Below, piece after piece: positions 16,558 to 27,128 of a stretch of 44,090 nt of DNA. The DNA is from Desulfotignum sp. (lineage in GTDB: Bacteria; Desulfobacterota; Desulfobacteria; Desulfobacterales; Desulfobacteraceae). The notes under the pieces were generated by a model. That model was not told the origin of the DNA. It did no database searches and worked only from the letters and a program-made list of their open reading frames with translations. Position numbers and translations under genes: made by a program. The stretch's first letter is position 1. Each line of letters starts with the position of its first letter. The stretch lies in NCBI GenBank assembly GCA_011390615.1, contig JAABSB010000007.1:1-44090 (forward strand). The letters run 5' to 3'.

Positions 16558-17868
16558 ATGCTGCTGCTGTATCATACCCTGGTATCTGCGGGATTTGTCC
16601 TTATGCTGCCCTTTTTACCCCTTGTCTGGCTGGTATCAGAAAAAAGGCGGGCCAACCTGCTCCAGCGCTTAGGGATAAAAACAGGCATTCATAAAAAAAC
16701 TGGGTTTCAAAAACGTATCTGGATCCATGCCCTGTCCGTGGGAGAAGTGCGGTCTGCCCTGCCGCTGGTCAAAGCTGTCAGGCAGCGGTATCCGAAAATG
16801 GATATCGTTTTTACCGCCACGACCCGGACAGGATTTGATACGGCACAACATCTGTTCTGCAGACCCGGCCACCACCTGGTGTCACAGATTGCCTATTTTC
16901 CTTTTGACCTGCCATGGGCCGTTGAAAGAGTCAGGCATCTCATCTCACCGGACCTGGTCTGTCTGGTTGAAACAGATCTGTGGCCCGGATTTCTCCACAG
17001 CATGCAGAAAAACAATATCCCTGTGGTCTTGACCAATGCACGGCTTTCAAAAAAATCCTTTTACCAATACCGCCGACTGGGGCGGGCAGGGGCACTGTTT
17101 TTTTCCGGACTGTCCCATGTTCTGGTGCAGACCGGGGAAGACCAGGACCGGTTTGAAGCATTGGGGCTTTCAAAAGAAAACCTGACACGGGCAGGCAATA
17201 TCAAGTTTGATCAGCCCCTTCTGGTTCTGGATAAAAAACAGAAAGCAGATCTTAGGACCTGGTTTGGTATCCAAAAAACCGACAGGCTCTGGATAGCCGG
17301 CTCCACCCACCCGGGGGAAGAAAGTATGCTCCTGGCGGTTTTCCACCAGGTGCACAAGGCGGTTCCCGGCCTGAAACTGGTTGTGGCCCCCAGGGACCCG
17401 GCCAGATGCAGACGGGTGGCAGATGCCATGGCCCGCCAGGGATGCCGGCCCAGGCTGCTTTCCACGACCCGGGATCATCCTGACAATACCCCGGTGATGC
17501 TCCTGGATTGTCTCGGGGTGCTGTCATCTGCCTATGGTGTGTGTGATGCTGCGTTCATCGGCGGTTCCCTGGTCCCTTTTGGCGGGCACAACCCCCTGGA
17601 GCCGGCCATGTTCAAGAAACCAGTATTGTTTGGTCCCCATATGGATGATTTTTCAGGGATTGCGGCCCTGCTGTTAACCCAAAAAGCCGCCTGTCAGGTG
17701 GCGGACCAGAATGATCTTGCCCATGCCCTTCAGATGCTGCTCACCCGGCCGGGCCTTGCTGCAGATATGGGGAACCGGGCATTTGAGGTGTGTGAAAAAA
17801 ATTCGGGGGCAGTGGACCGCACCCTGGACAGGTTCTGCCTTCTGGGCCTGGAGGACAGCAATGTTTAA
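16558..17868 (+). CDS. waaA: Kdo transferase WaaA (KdtA)
   Basis: A 436-residue GT30 glycosyltransferase that adds Kdo to lipid IVA at the inner membrane. It has an N-terminal membrane anchor, then IWIHALSVGEVRSALPL near residue 60, ETDLWPGFL, NARLSKKSF and, in the donor domain, GGSLVPFGGHNPLEPA, all hallmark segments. The start at 16558 lies right after lptG; the open frame reaches further upstream but only inside lptG. Given the kdnA/kdnB genes nearby, the sugar donor may be CMP-8-amino-Kdo. It overlaps lpxK by 8 bp. Confidence 0.94.
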   Translation: MLLLYHTLVSAGFVLMLPFLPLVWLVSEKRRANLLQRLGIKTGIHKKTGFQKRIWIHALSVGEVRSALPLVKAVRQRYPKMDIVFTATTRTGFDTAQHLFCRPGHHLVSQIAYFPFDLPWAVERVRHLISPDLVCLVETDLWPGFLHSMQKNNIPVVLTNARLSKKSFYQYRRLGRAGALFFSGLSHVLVQTGEDQDRFEALGLSKENLTRAGNIKFDQPLLVLDKKQKADLRTWFGIQKTDRLWIAGSTHPGEESMLLAVFHQVHKAVPGLKLVVAPRDPARCRRVADAMARQGCRPRLLSTTRDHPDNTPVMLLDCLGVLSSAYGVCDAAFIGGSLVPFGGHNPLEPAMFKKPVLFGPHMDDFSGIAALLLTQKAACQVADQNDLAHALQMLLTRPGLAADMGNRAFEVCEKNSGAVDRTLDRFCLLGLEDSNV

Positions 17869-18964
17869 GGCCCTTGAAAAAAAAATTATCCAGGTTTCCG
17901 GGCAGCAGTTTCAGCCAGCGGCGTTTTCATTTGAGGGTCTGCTTGTGGCAGCTTCATTTCTCTATGGCGCAGGGACAGTTTTCAGAAACCGGTTATACCG
18001 GTCCGGCTGCCTTGAACAGAAAAGCCTGCCATGCCCGGTGATATCCGTGGGCAATATCACAGCCGGCGGAACCGGGAAAACCCCCATGGCTATATATCTG
18101 GCAGACCTGCTCACACGGCTTGGCAGAAAACCGGTTGTCATCAGCCGCGGATACAAAGGCCGTTTGAAAAAAGGTGCCGCTGTTGTGGGCAACGGATACG
18201 ACCTGTTCCTGGATGCGGACCAGGCCGGAGATGAACCCCATATGATGGCCCGAATGAAGCAGTTTGGCGTGGTGGTGGGAAAAAACCGGTATCACGCAGG
18301 CCTGCTTGCCCTGGACCGTCTGTCCCCGGATATCATGTTGCTGGATGATGGGTTCCAGCATATCCGGTTGAAAAGAAATATTGACCTTTTGCTCATGGAC
18401 CATGACCAGCCTTTTGGCAACGGCCGGATGCTGCCGGCAGGACGGCTTCGGGAGCCTGCTGCCCGGGCCCTTGTCCGGGCCCATGCTGTAATCCTGACCA
18501 GGTGTCCGGATATTATCCCCCGAAAACCCCACCCTGTCTCCTGTCTGGCACCGCATCTGCCTGTTTTTTATACCAGGCACCAGCCATTTTTGTACACCTG
18601 GATATCCGGGCCGGACAGTAAGCCGCATACACGGTTGGACAGCCTTAAAGGCCTTTGTGTCGTGCTGTTTTCCGGCATCAGTGATAACCAATCCTTTTAT
18701 CGGACAATCCAGAACCTGGGAGCCAGAATTCTGGACCACCTTGAATTTGCAGATCATTACCGGTATAAGGGAGCAGATATCCGCAAAATTCAGGATCGGG
18801 CGGTATCTCTGGGAGCGGATATGCTGGTTACCACCCAGAAGGACTGGGCAAAACTTGATCCTGGGGAAAAATGGATGAAAGATCTGGCAGTGGTGGGTGT
18901 GCAGCTGGTTTTTTCAAAGGAAAAAAGATTTCAATCCTTTATAACAAGCCGGCTGCATATATGA
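17861..18964 (+). CDS. lpxK: Tetraacyldisaccharide 4'-kinase LpxK
   Basis: A 367-residue membrane-associated kinase that phosphorylates the lipid A precursor at the 4' position. Visible are the P-loop VGNITAGGTGKTP near residue 60, SRGYKG, DAGDEP-like DQAGDEPHMMA, and LLDDGFQHIRLKRNIDLLL. The C-terminal FADHYRYKGADI and TTQKDWAKL are typical. The ATG at 17861 overlaps the waaA stop by 8 bp; the longer frame lies inside waaA. About 145 bp without a gene follow before lpxL, with only a small GCGC/GCGC hairpin near 19075. Confidence 0.94.
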   Translation: MFKALEKKIIQVSGQQFQPAAFSFEGLLVAASFLYGAGTVFRNRLYRSGCLEQKSLPCPVISVGNITAGGTGKTPMAIYLADLLTRLGRKPVVISRGYKGRLKKGAAVVGNGYDLFLDADQAGDEPHMMARMKQFGVVVGKNRYHAGLLALDRLSPDIMLLDDGFQHIRLKRNIDLLLMDHDQPFGNGRMLPAGRLREPAARALVRAHAVILTRCPDIIPRKPHPVSCLAPHLPVFYTRHQPFLYTWISGPDSKPHTRLDSLKGLCVVLFSGISDNQSFYRTIQNLGARILDHLEFADHYRYKGADIRKIQDRAVSLGADMLVTTQKDWAKLDPGEKWMKDLAVVGVQLVFSKEKRFQSFITSRLHI

Positions 18965-19109
18965 CACCGCGCAGGTGTGAACAAACATGGGCAGTGCATT
19001 ATATAGTATGTAAATTTGCATGTAGCTGTTAGGTTTTAGCTGACAGTTAATGGCTGAATACTAAAAGCCCGCGCAATAGCGCGCTAAGTTTATGGTGAAT
19101 ATGTAAAAA

Positions 19110-20006
19110 ATGACAGCCAAAAATACCATTGCATACCAGTTGATCAGGCAGGGTTTTTTTTTACTTGGCATGCTGCCGAGAGGTATGCTGCATTTTTTTT
19201 CAGATATGCTGGGGCTAGTCTGGTACAAAATTGACAAGCGCCACAGAACCGTTGCCCTTGAAAACATTCGAACTGCGTATCCGGGGACATTCAGTCCTTT
19301 TGAGGCAGAAAGGCTGGCAAAAACCATTTTTAAAAATATTGCCGGCATTCCGTTTGAAGTCCTCTGGTTCTATGGCAAGCCATGGAAAACCCTGGCCCCG
19401 TATTTTTCGATAAAAGGCCGCAGATATTTTGAAAATGCAAAAAAAAAGGGCCGGGGGATTATTTTTGTTACCTGTCATCTCGGAAATTTTGAACTGCTTC
19501 CGGCTGCCCAGCAGGCAGCCGGGATAAAAAATCTTCATGCGATATACCGGAAATTTGATTTTTTGCCCCTGGAACGGCTCATGCTTGAGATGCGGCAGCG
19601 GTTTGGGACTGTGATGATCCCCACAGGCGGGGCAGCAAGAAAAATAGATAACATTTTACATCATGGGGGTGTTGTAGCCACCTTGTTCGACCAGAATGCC
19701 GGGTGGTATAACGGTGTGGTCACAGATTTTTTCGGCAGACCTGCCTGTTCCAAAAACAGCCTGGCCAAACTTGTTTTAAAATCCAGTGCTTCAGTGGTGC
19801 CGGTTTTCATGGTGAAAAAAAATGCCCGTTATGTTGTTGAATTTCTGCCGGAAATTCCTCTGCAGAGGACCGGTTGCCCCATCAAGGACATTGAAGTCAA
19901 TACCCAGAATTATGTAACAGCTGTTGAAACCATGGTCAGACAATGCCCGGAACAATATTTCTGGGTACACAACCGGTGGAAGACCAAACCCTTCTCTACT
20001 ATTTGA
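19110..20006 (+). CDS. lpxL: Lipid A late acyltransferase (LpxL/HtrB family)
   Basis: A 298-residue inner-membrane acyltransferase with a hydrophobic N-terminal helix. The catalytic HX4E motif is seen as CHLGNFELL near residue 125, followed by IYRKFDFLPLERLM and TLFDQNAGWYNGVVTDFFGRPA, the conserved acceptor region. The final QYFWVHNRWKTKP is the family C-terminus. It adds a secondary acyl chain to Kdo-lipid A. Only one such enzyme is seen here. It is part of the plus-strand envelope operon. Confidence 0.9.
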   Translation: MTAKNTIAYQLIRQGFFLLGMLPRGMLHFFSDMLGLVWYKIDKRHRTVALENIRTAYPGTFSPFEAERLAKTIFKNIAGIPFEVLWFYGKPWKTLAPYFSIKGRRYFENAKKKGRGIIFVTCHLGNFELLPAAQQAAGIKNLHAIYRKFDFLPLERLMLEMRQRFGTVMIPTGGAARKIDNILHHGGVVATLFDQNAGWYNGVVTDFFGRPACSKNSLAKLVLKSSASVVPVFMVKKNARYVVEFLPEIPLQRTGCPIKDIEVNTQNYVTAVETMVRQCPEQYFWVHNRWKTKPFSTI

Positions 20007-20034
20007 TGAAGATGGAAAGATAAGGACACTATTT

Positions 20035-20994
20035 TTGCATAACCAGCCTCCATTGTGCATCACTGCCTTTTATGATACCCGGCCGGGACATGTAAAACAG
20101 ACCCGGGGCCTGATTCATGCTTTAAAGGAATTCACCCCGGTTCAGGCAGCCGAGGTGTTTTTGCCCGATTACAACCTGTCCCGCATTTTTCATGATTGGC
20201 TGGGCTTCTTGGGGGGTAAACTGAAAAATAAAAAATCAGATCCGGCGAAACCGGATCTGATTCTGGGTACAGGCACCCACACCCATATCCCCATGCTTTT
20301 GCACCGCCGCAGACACGGGGGAAAGGTTGTCACCTGCATGACCCCGGAATGGCCTCTGGCAAAATATATGGATCTGTGTTTCATCCCGGAACATGATACC
20401 CCAAAAGCAGCAGACAATATCGTTACCACCGTGGGACCGCCCAATACAGCGGTTAACCGGGATATCCATGATCCTTTGCAGGGACTGGTTGTCATTGGCG
20501 GCATAGACAGCAAAACCCATCACTGGCATAATGAAAAAATGGCAGATCAGGTCCGCCGGATTCTTGATATCCAACCCCATATTTCCTGGACCCTGTCCAC
20601 CTCTCCCCGCACCCCCCACACAATGGTCCACATACTGGCTGATCTTGCAAAGACAGGTTCCAACACAAGGTTTATTCCCTTTGAACAAACCGGTCCCGGC
20701 TGGATTGAAAACCGGTATGCAGAATCCAATGTCGTATGGGTGAGTGCGGATTCTGTTTCCATGGTGTATGAGGCGCTTTCAGCAGGCTGCCGAGTCGGCA
20801 TTCTGCCGGTGGATTGGAAAAAAAAGGGAGTCCGTCTGGCACGGGCAATTGCCCTTTTGGAAAAAAACAATAAAATTGTATCTTTTGCATCATTTATGCA
20901 GGATGCGGTATATCCGGATCATTCACATCTTAATGAGGCCCGGCGGTGTGCCGCAAAAATATTGGAGAGATGGTGGCCAGATCGCTTACAATAG
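20035..20994 (+). CDS. ELM1-like (DUF1022-type) GT-B fold protein
   Basis: A protein of about 319 residues of the mitochondrial fission ELM1 family, found in many Gram-negative bacteria beside LPS genes. Seen are DTRPGHVKQTRGLI at the N-terminus, LILGTGTHTHIP, CMTPEWPLAKYMDLCFIPEHD, VVIGGIDSKTHHW and, near the end, WVSADSVSMVYEALSAGC, where nucleotide-sugar binding would be expected. No ATG fits; TTG at 20035 with AAGGAC about 9 nt upstream gives the family N-terminus, while the ATG at 19924 would overlap lpxL by 83 bp. It ends in TAG and overlaps the next gene by 25 bp. Probably envelope glycan-related. Confidence 0.75.
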   Translation: MHNQPPLCITAFYDTRPGHVKQTRGLIHALKEFTPVQAAEVFLPDYNLSRIFHDWLGFLGGKLKNKKSDPAKPDLILGTGTHTHIPMLLHRRRHGGKVVTCMTPEWPLAKYMDLCFIPEHDTPKAADNIVTTVGPPNTAVNRDIHDPLQGLVVIGGIDSKTHHWHNEKMADQVRRILDIQPHISWTLSTSPRTPHTMVHILADLAKTGSNTRFIPFEQTGPGWIENRYAESNVVWVSADSVSMVYEALSAGCRVGILPVDWKKKGVRLARAIALLEKNNKIVSFASFMQDAVYPDHSHLNEARRCAAKILERWWPDRLQ

Positions 20995-22115
20995 TTCAGA
21001 TGCTGCCGGAATTGATCACCGGCGGGGTTGAAAGAGGCACCCTTGAAACAGGGACTTATTTTGTAAAAAACGGCCACAGGTCCATTGTGGTTTCCAATGG
21101 CGGCCCAATGGTGGAAGCGCTTATAAAAAATGGCAGTGAACATATCACCCTGCCTGTGGGAGAGAAAAATCCCAGGGCTTTGTTTTGCATACCCCGCCTC
21201 AGACAATTGTTTATAAAAGAAAAGGTGGACATACTGCACCTGCGCTCCAGATTACCGGCGTGGATGGGACTGCTGGCGGCAAAATCCATCCCCGGAGCAA
21301 CACGGCCGAGAATTGTGACCACATTTCACGGGTTCTATTCAATTAACCGCTACTCTGCGGTCATGACCAAAGGGGAACGGGTTATTGCGGTTTCCAAACT
21401 GATCAAGGAGCATATCTGTCACCAATATGGTGTCTGTGGAAATCATGTGAAGGTTATCCATCGCGGTTTTGATGCATCATGCTTTGATCCTCAGCTGGTG
21501 GATAAACAAAAGGTGTCTGATCTCAGGGAAAAGTGGAAAATTGATGAAAAAAAGGGTCCAATTCTGATGCTTCCTGGAAGGTTTACAGAGCTTAAAGGCC
21601 ACAGTCTTTTTTTATCAGCCCTTGAGAAGATAAAGCATCTTTCATGGACTGCTGTCCTGGTAGGAGATATGAACGAAAAACCGGACTATGCTGTCCGGTT
21701 ACAAAGAGAAACATTGGAAAAAGGTTTGGGGGAACGGGTGATTTTTGCAGGGCATTGCAGTGACATGGCAGCTGCCTTTATGCTTTGTGATGTCACCATA
21801 AGTGCCTCCATCCATCCAGAGTCATTCGGCAGGATAGGGGTGGAATCCCAGGCCATGGGAGTTCCTGTGGTGGCAACAGCACACGGCGGAAGCCTTGAGA
21901 CTGTTGTTCCGGAAAAAACCGGCTGGCTTTTTTCTCCTGATGATGTCGATAGGTTTGCAAGCGCCCTGGCAGAAGCTGTAAAAGATGAAAAAAAAAGAAA
22001 AAAAATGGGTGCCAGGGGTAGGACATGGGTGGCAGATCATTTTACCACAGCCCATATGTGCGCAAAAACCCTAAGGTTGTATGAAGAATTGGCGGCAGCC
22101 CCCCGGACCCTTTGA
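20970..22115 (+). CDS. Glycosyltransferase family 4 protein (LPS core type)
   Basis: A 381-residue GT-B enzyme. The N-terminal VQMLPELITGGVERGTLE is the acceptor-side start common in LPS-core GT4 enzymes; TTFHGFYSINRYSAVMTKGERVIAVS follows. In the donor domain LMLPGRFTELKGH and ISASIHPESFGRIGVESQAMG hold the EX7E-type catalytic glutamates. It is translationally coupled to the ELM1-like gene (25-bp overlap, ATG at 20970). Transfer of a core sugar onto Kdo-lipid A is the likely job; which sugar cannot be told. Confidence 0.88.
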   Translation: MVARSLTIVQMLPELITGGVERGTLETGTYFVKNGHRSIVVSNGGPMVEALIKNGSEHITLPVGEKNPRALFCIPRLRQLFIKEKVDILHLRSRLPAWMGLLAAKSIPGATRPRIVTTFHGFYSINRYSAVMTKGERVIAVSKLIKEHICHQYGVCGNHVKVIHRGFDASCFDPQLVDKQKVSDLREKWKIDEKKGPILMLPGRFTELKGHSLFLSALEKIKHLSWTAVLVGDMNEKPDYAVRLQRETLEKGLGERVIFAGHCSDMAAAFMLCDVTISASIHPESFGRIGVESQAMGVPVVATAHGGSLETVVPEKTGWLFSPDDVDRFASALAEAVKDEKKRKKMGARGRTWVADHFTTAHMCAKTLRLYEELAAAPRTL

Positions 22116-22196
22116 TGCCTGGTGCTTTGTCCATGCGTATTTTTTTCTGGATACAGATATCTTTTTGTACTGATCCGCAATTGCATCGGGGGAAAT

Positions 22197-22793
22197 ATGC
22201 TATTGCTTGATAACCGTCTGCTGATCAATCAGGGAAGAACGCGTGCCTGTTATCAGCACCCTGGAGACAAGAACCTTGTCGTCAAGGTGCCTTGTGGAAA
22301 CAAAAAGACAGACAGCATGTCCAATATAATTGAGCTGCGCGGATATCAGGCATTGATGCGTGAACAGGTTGATCTGTTCTGTATCAGTCATTGTTATGGA
22401 TTTGTCACAACCAGCCTTGGCAAAGGACTTGTGTGTGACTGTATCCGGGATGATGATGGTGCTGTCTCAAGAACCATCTGGGATATTATTATTTATCAGG
22501 ATGATTGTAATATTGAATATATTAAAGCTGTTATCGATGATTTTTGTGGATTCCTGATAGAAAGAGATGCCCGGCTTTTTGACCTGAACCTGAAAAATAT
22601 TGTCTTAAAACTGCAAAATGATGGCGTTTATGCCCCGTTTGCAGTTGATTTAAAAGGCCGTTTCGATAACAAGGAGACCATACCTGTATCAAGTTACAGC
22701 AGATATTTTGCCAGAAAAAAAATGGTTCGGAGACGCAGACAGCTCATTGAGCGGATCTCTTTTTTTCGGGAAAAGAGAGTGGAATGGAAGTGA
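22197..22793 (+). CDS. yrbL: YrbL-family protein kinase-like protein
   Basis: A 198-residue protein of the PhoP-regulated YrbL family, a minimal kinase fold. Residues LVVKVPCGNKK hold a candidate ATP-binding lysine; RDARLFDLNLKNIVLK resembles the catalytic loop D-x4-N; PFAVDLKGR sits where the metal-binding aspartate would be. Members lie in or near LPS operons in several Gram-negatives, and an LPS-core or lipid kinase role is plausible but unproven. The start at 22197 has a GGGGGAAA ribosome-binding site; the ATG at 22122 has none. It is the last gene of the operon, convergent with the next glycosyltransferase. Confidence 0.75.
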   Translation: MLLLDNRLLINQGRTRACYQHPGDKNLVVKVPCGNKKTDSMSNIIELRGYQALMREQVDLFCISHCYGFVTTSLGKGLVCDCIRDDDGAVSRTIWDIIIYQDDCNIEYIKAVIDDFCGFLIERDARLFDLNLKNIVLKLQNDGVYAPFAVDLKGRFDNKETIPVSSYSRYFARKKMVRRRRQLIERISFFREKRVEWK

Positions 22794-22812
22794 ATCATTC
22801 ACAAGACAGGAT

Positions 22813-23991
22813 TTACTCCCGGGGCTGAAAATCTTGCCCAAATCCCTGCTGCCTGCTGCATTTAACCTGGTGCAGCCGGTAGATGCGGATAATGTTCCGG
22901 CCCATGGCATCAATGGTATAAAACCGTCTGACCAGTTCTCTTGCTGCATGGACCCGTTCCAGTGTGGCCGCTTCCCTGTTCAGGGTGTCAAGTACAAGTT
23001 CTGATAGAAAAGCAGCATCCTTTGCATCAAAGAGCAGACCTGTTATGCCGTGCTGTATGATATCTGAAATGCCGGCGGTTTTTGATCCGATCACCGGGCA
23101 GGAGCAATACATGGCTTCCAGCAGTGCCCGGGAAACACCTTTATTCGGCATGCCCCCGATATCTTCGGATGCCAGAACCATACAGTCCATTCCTCGGTAA
23201 CCGGGCCAGGTATCTTCAGTCAATCCAATGAAATGGGTCCGGCTGCTGATTCCCATTTTCTGTGCCATGTCCTTGTATCTGGTTCTGTCATTGTCAGGTC
23301 CGCTGTCCACCAGCAACAGGTGATGGCTGATTCTGGACTGGATCTGTCTGAATGCCTGGAAAATGGTGGTCACCCCGTTATTTCGGGATATCTGTCCCAC
23401 AGATCCGATGAACCGTGTGGCAGGATCACATCCCAGCTCCAGGGTCAGGTTTTTCCGGGCAGTTTCTGGAGGGACAAGAGTTTCATGTTCCGGAATACTG
23501 TTTGGAATGGAAAAAACCTGTGTGCTTTTGAGATGAAACAGCGCCTGCAGATGCTGGGCGGCATAATCAGTTGTGGTGAAAATATAATGGCTCAGTTTTT
23601 TGTACATCCTGCGGTTATACCAGGAGTTGCGGACATGGGCAGTGTCATGGCAAGACAGTATTCTGCAGGGTACATGCGTTTTTTGGGCTGCAGCCAGGGC
23701 CACTTTTGCGTCGGTATGCCCGTGGGCATTGAGAACATGGGGCTGCTCATTTTGAAAAATGCGGATCAGCTCCCGGTAATTGTTTATCAGCCCCATGGGT
23801 GTAAAGGACATAGCATAGACCCGGAAACCGTATTTTTTTGCCTTCTGGAATAAAGGGGTGTCTTCCGGTGCCGTGATCACCACCTGGTGTCCGTTTTTGT
23901 CCATCCACACAGATTCATTGAAAATGCGTTTTTCCAGAACGTCCCAGCCGTCACCACAGGTGGTGTGTACGATTTTGTAATGGGATTTCAT
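22813..23991 (-). CDS. Glycosyltransferase family 4 protein
   Basis: A 392-residue GT-B enzyme. NAHGHTDAKVALAA and ILSCHDTAHVRN in the N-terminal domain, and GSVGQISRNNGVTTI plus SEDIGGMPNKGVSRALLEAMYCSCPVI in the donor domain, place it in GT4. It overlaps kdsB by 4 bp and is the last gene of kdnA-kdnB-kdsB-GT, so it probably acts on the 8-amino-Kdo-containing inner core, or uses a related acceptor. That link rests on gene order only. Confidence 0.85.
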   Translation of the reverse strand: MKSHYKIVHTTCGDGWDVLEKRIFNESVWMDKNGHQVVITAPEDTPLFQKAKKYGFRVYAMSFTPMGLINNYRELIRIFQNEQPHVLNAHGHTDAKVALAAAQKTHVPCRILSCHDTAHVRNSWYNRRMYKKLSHYIFTTTDYAAQHLQALFHLKSTQVFSIPNSIPEHETLVPPETARKNLTLELGCDPATRFIGSVGQISRNNGVTTIFQAFRQIQSRISHHLLLVDSGPDNDRTRYKDMAQKMGISSRTHFIGLTEDTWPGYRGMDCMVLASEDIGGMPNKGVSRALLEAMYCSCPVIGSKTAGISDIIQHGITGLLFDAKDAAFLSELVLDTLNREAATLERVHAARELVRRFYTIDAMGRNIIRIYRLHQVKCSRQQGFGQDFQPRE

Positions 23992-24731
23992 GGGATGTTG
24001 CTTTGCAGCAGTTTTTTCTCCATTCGCCTGATGTCTTCGGGTAGATCGATTTCAGGTGAGTCAAATTCTGTGACCACAATCTTTATGGGATATCCGAATT
24101 CCAGTGCCCGCAGTTGTTCCAGTTTTTCCACATTTTCACACCGGCCTGTGGGCAGAGATACGAAAATATCCAGAAATGACTTTTTATAGGCATAAAATCC
24201 CAGGTGTTTATAAAAATCAGCCAAAGTATCCTTTTCCCGTGGAAACGGGATCTGAGCCCGGGAAAAATACAAAGCAGACCCATGGACATCAAAGGTGACC
24301 TTGACATCTTTGGGATCGGTTATTTCTCTTGGGTCCTGGATTTTATAAGCCAGGGTGGTCATCATCGTATCCGTGTCTTTCCCGAACGGGGCAATCAGGT
24401 CATTCAGAGATTCGGGATGAAATATTGGCTGGTCCCCCTGGATATTGATGATGATCTCATCCGGATCCAGCTTGAGCAGATTGGCGGTTTCAGCCACCCG
24501 GTCGGTGCCGGACCGGCAGGCATCCGAGGTCATAATGGCGTTGCCGCCAAATGCCTGCACCGCTAGGACAATGCGCTGGTCATCCGTGGCCACCCAGGTC
24601 TGGGTGACAGTTGTTGATTTTTGGGCCTGCTCATACACACGCTGGATCAGGGATTTGCCGGCAATGGCCATAAGGGGTTTCCCTGCCAGGCGGCTGGAGC
24701 CGAACCGGGAGGGGATGATGGCAATGGTCAT
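23988..24731 (-). CDS. kdsB: CMP-Kdo (probably CMP-8-amino-Kdo) synthetase
   Basis: A 247-residue cytidylyltransferase. It starts with IIPSRFGSSRLAGKPL, the CTP-binding motif, and contains ATDDQRI, SGTDRVAE, INIQGDQPIF and YKHLGFYAYKKSFL, all KdsB hallmarks. It activates Kdo, or here most likely its 8-amino derivative, with CTP. It lies directly behind kdnB (9 bp), as in the Shewanella kdnA-kdnB-kdsB order, and is co-translated with the following glycosyltransferase. Sequence alone cannot tell whether it prefers the amino sugar. Confidence 0.92.
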   Translation of the reverse strand: MTIAIIPSRFGSSRLAGKPLMAIAGKSLIQRVYEQAQKSTTVTQTWVATDDQRIVLAVQAFGGNAIMTSDACRSGTDRVAETANLLKLDPDEIIINIQGDQPIFHPESLNDLIAPFGKDTDTMMTTLAYKIQDPREITDPKDVKVTFDVHGSALYFSRAQIPFPREKDTLADFYKHLGFYAYKKSFLDIFVSLPTGRCENVEKLEQLRALEFGYPIKIVVTEFDSPEIDLPEDIRRMEKKLLQSNIP

Positions 24732-24740
24732 GGCGCTGCC

Positions 24741-25823
<1,083 letters not shown>

Positions 25824-27011
25824 TTATACTGTTAGAGATTTTTTAATGGCAGCAATACGCTGTTCCAGGTCCTGGTCCGACCAGGACAGCATGATCTGCA
25901 TGGACAGGGTGCGCTGCATTACGGCATCGGATTCCGGCAGTTCCAGATGCTGATAATCCGGCAGGTTGCCGCATAGTTCCACAGCCATGGGCGCGGCAGC
26001 GGCCATTTTTTTCAGGTGGTGCCACTGGCGGTAATAATGCCAGTTGTTGGCATACCAATAGGGGCAGGAGACACCGTTTTCTGCAAGCCTTTTAGCTGCC
26101 TGTCTGGCTTTTTCTTCAGTGGGCAGCAGAAAACTTAAAAAGGTGGCAGAATCCCCGAAGGGATCCGGCAGGTACCGAAAGGAAATACCGGGCAGGTCTG
26201 TCATGGCATCCTTGAGAATCTGTTTGTTCCTGCGCTGGGTGTCAAGGATCTGGTCCAGTTTTCTGAGCTGGGCCAGGCCCACGGCTGCGTTGAGTTCCGA
26301 GATCCGGTAATTGCATCCCAGAATGGGGTGGTCATCCGCGCCCCGGTCCGGTCCGCCCAGATGGTCATGGCCGTGGTCAGCATATTGATGGCATCTTTCA
26401 TACACCCGGGGGTCATTTGTTATCACGGCACCGCCTTCACCACAGGTCACGGTCTTTACCGCATCAAAGGAAAAACAGCCGGCCATACCGAAACTGCCCA
26501 GATGTTTTCCCTGATAGGTTCCCCCCAGTGCCTGGCAGGCATCTTCCAGCAGGATCAGGCCTTTCTGGTCGCAGAAATCTTTTATTTCATCAATGCGTGC
26601 CATGGCACCGCACATGTGCACCGGGACCACTGCCCGGGTTCTGGGGGTGAGCACAGCCCCTAGCCGGTCCGGGTTCAGGCACAGGGTTTCATCAATTTCG
26701 GCAAACACCGGTATGGCACCTGCCTGAAGCACTGCTTCAAAAGTGGCAACAAAGGTGAACGGCGGAATAATGACCTCATCTTTTGCCCCGATGCCGCAGG
26801 CAGCCATGGCTGTGCTCAGGGCTGCAGTGCCGCTGGCGCACAGATGGCTGAAAGCCGATCCCGTGATATCCCCCAGTTTTTTTTCAAATTCCAGTGCTTT
26901 GTAGTGGCCTTTTCTGGCCCCCTCAAACCCGTAGCGCATCAGAACGCCGGTGGACAAAACATCCCCCACCTCTTTTCTTTCTTTGTCGCCGAATATTTCA
27001 AACCCAGGCAT
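25824..27011 (-). CDS. kdnA: Kdo8N aminotransferase KdnA (DegT/DnrJ/EryC1 family)
   Basis: A 395-residue PLP-dependent aminotransferase. Lys186 in FSFDAVKTVTCGEGGA is the Schiff-base lysine, LLEDACQALGG holds the PLP-pocket aspartate, and CNYRISELNAAVGLAQL is the family motif. In Shewanella, KdnA converts the C8 aldehyde made by KdnB to an amine, using glutamate. It is the first gene of the minus-strand operon, with about 120 bp to the divergent hemW promoter. The family is broad; the call rests on the kdnB and kdsB neighbours. Confidence 0.85.
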   Translation of the reverse strand: MPGFEIFGDKERKEVGDVLSTGVLMRYGFEGARKGHYKALEFEKKLGDITGSAFSHLCASGTAALSTAMAACGIGAKDEVIIPPFTFVATFEAVLQAGAIPVFAEIDETLCLNPDRLGAVLTPRTRAVVPVHMCGAMARIDEIKDFCDQKGLILLEDACQALGGTYQGKHLGSFGMAGCFSFDAVKTVTCGEGGAVITNDPRVYERCHQYADHGHDHLGGPDRGADDHPILGCNYRISELNAAVGLAQLRKLDQILDTQRRNKQILKDAMTDLPGISFRYLPDPFGDSATFLSFLLPTEEKARQAAKRLAENGVSCPYWYANNWHYYRQWHHLKKMAAAAPMAVELCGNLPDYQHLELPESDAVMQRTLSMQIMLSWSDQDLEQRIAAIKKSLTV

Positions 27012-27128
27012 GACAGACTCCTATAATTATAAATCCAACTGTATTCTTAAATTATCAAGATAGTTCTATCTATCACATCCTGTGTTTAAGTTTCAAGAAC
27101 AGTTCACCAATTCTCAGGTGGAAAGCAA

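Noticed and set aside
18965-19109. Small hairpins between lpxK and lpxL as a terminator
   Set aside because: GCGC/GCGC stem near 19075 is short and has no T-run; the operon may well read through.
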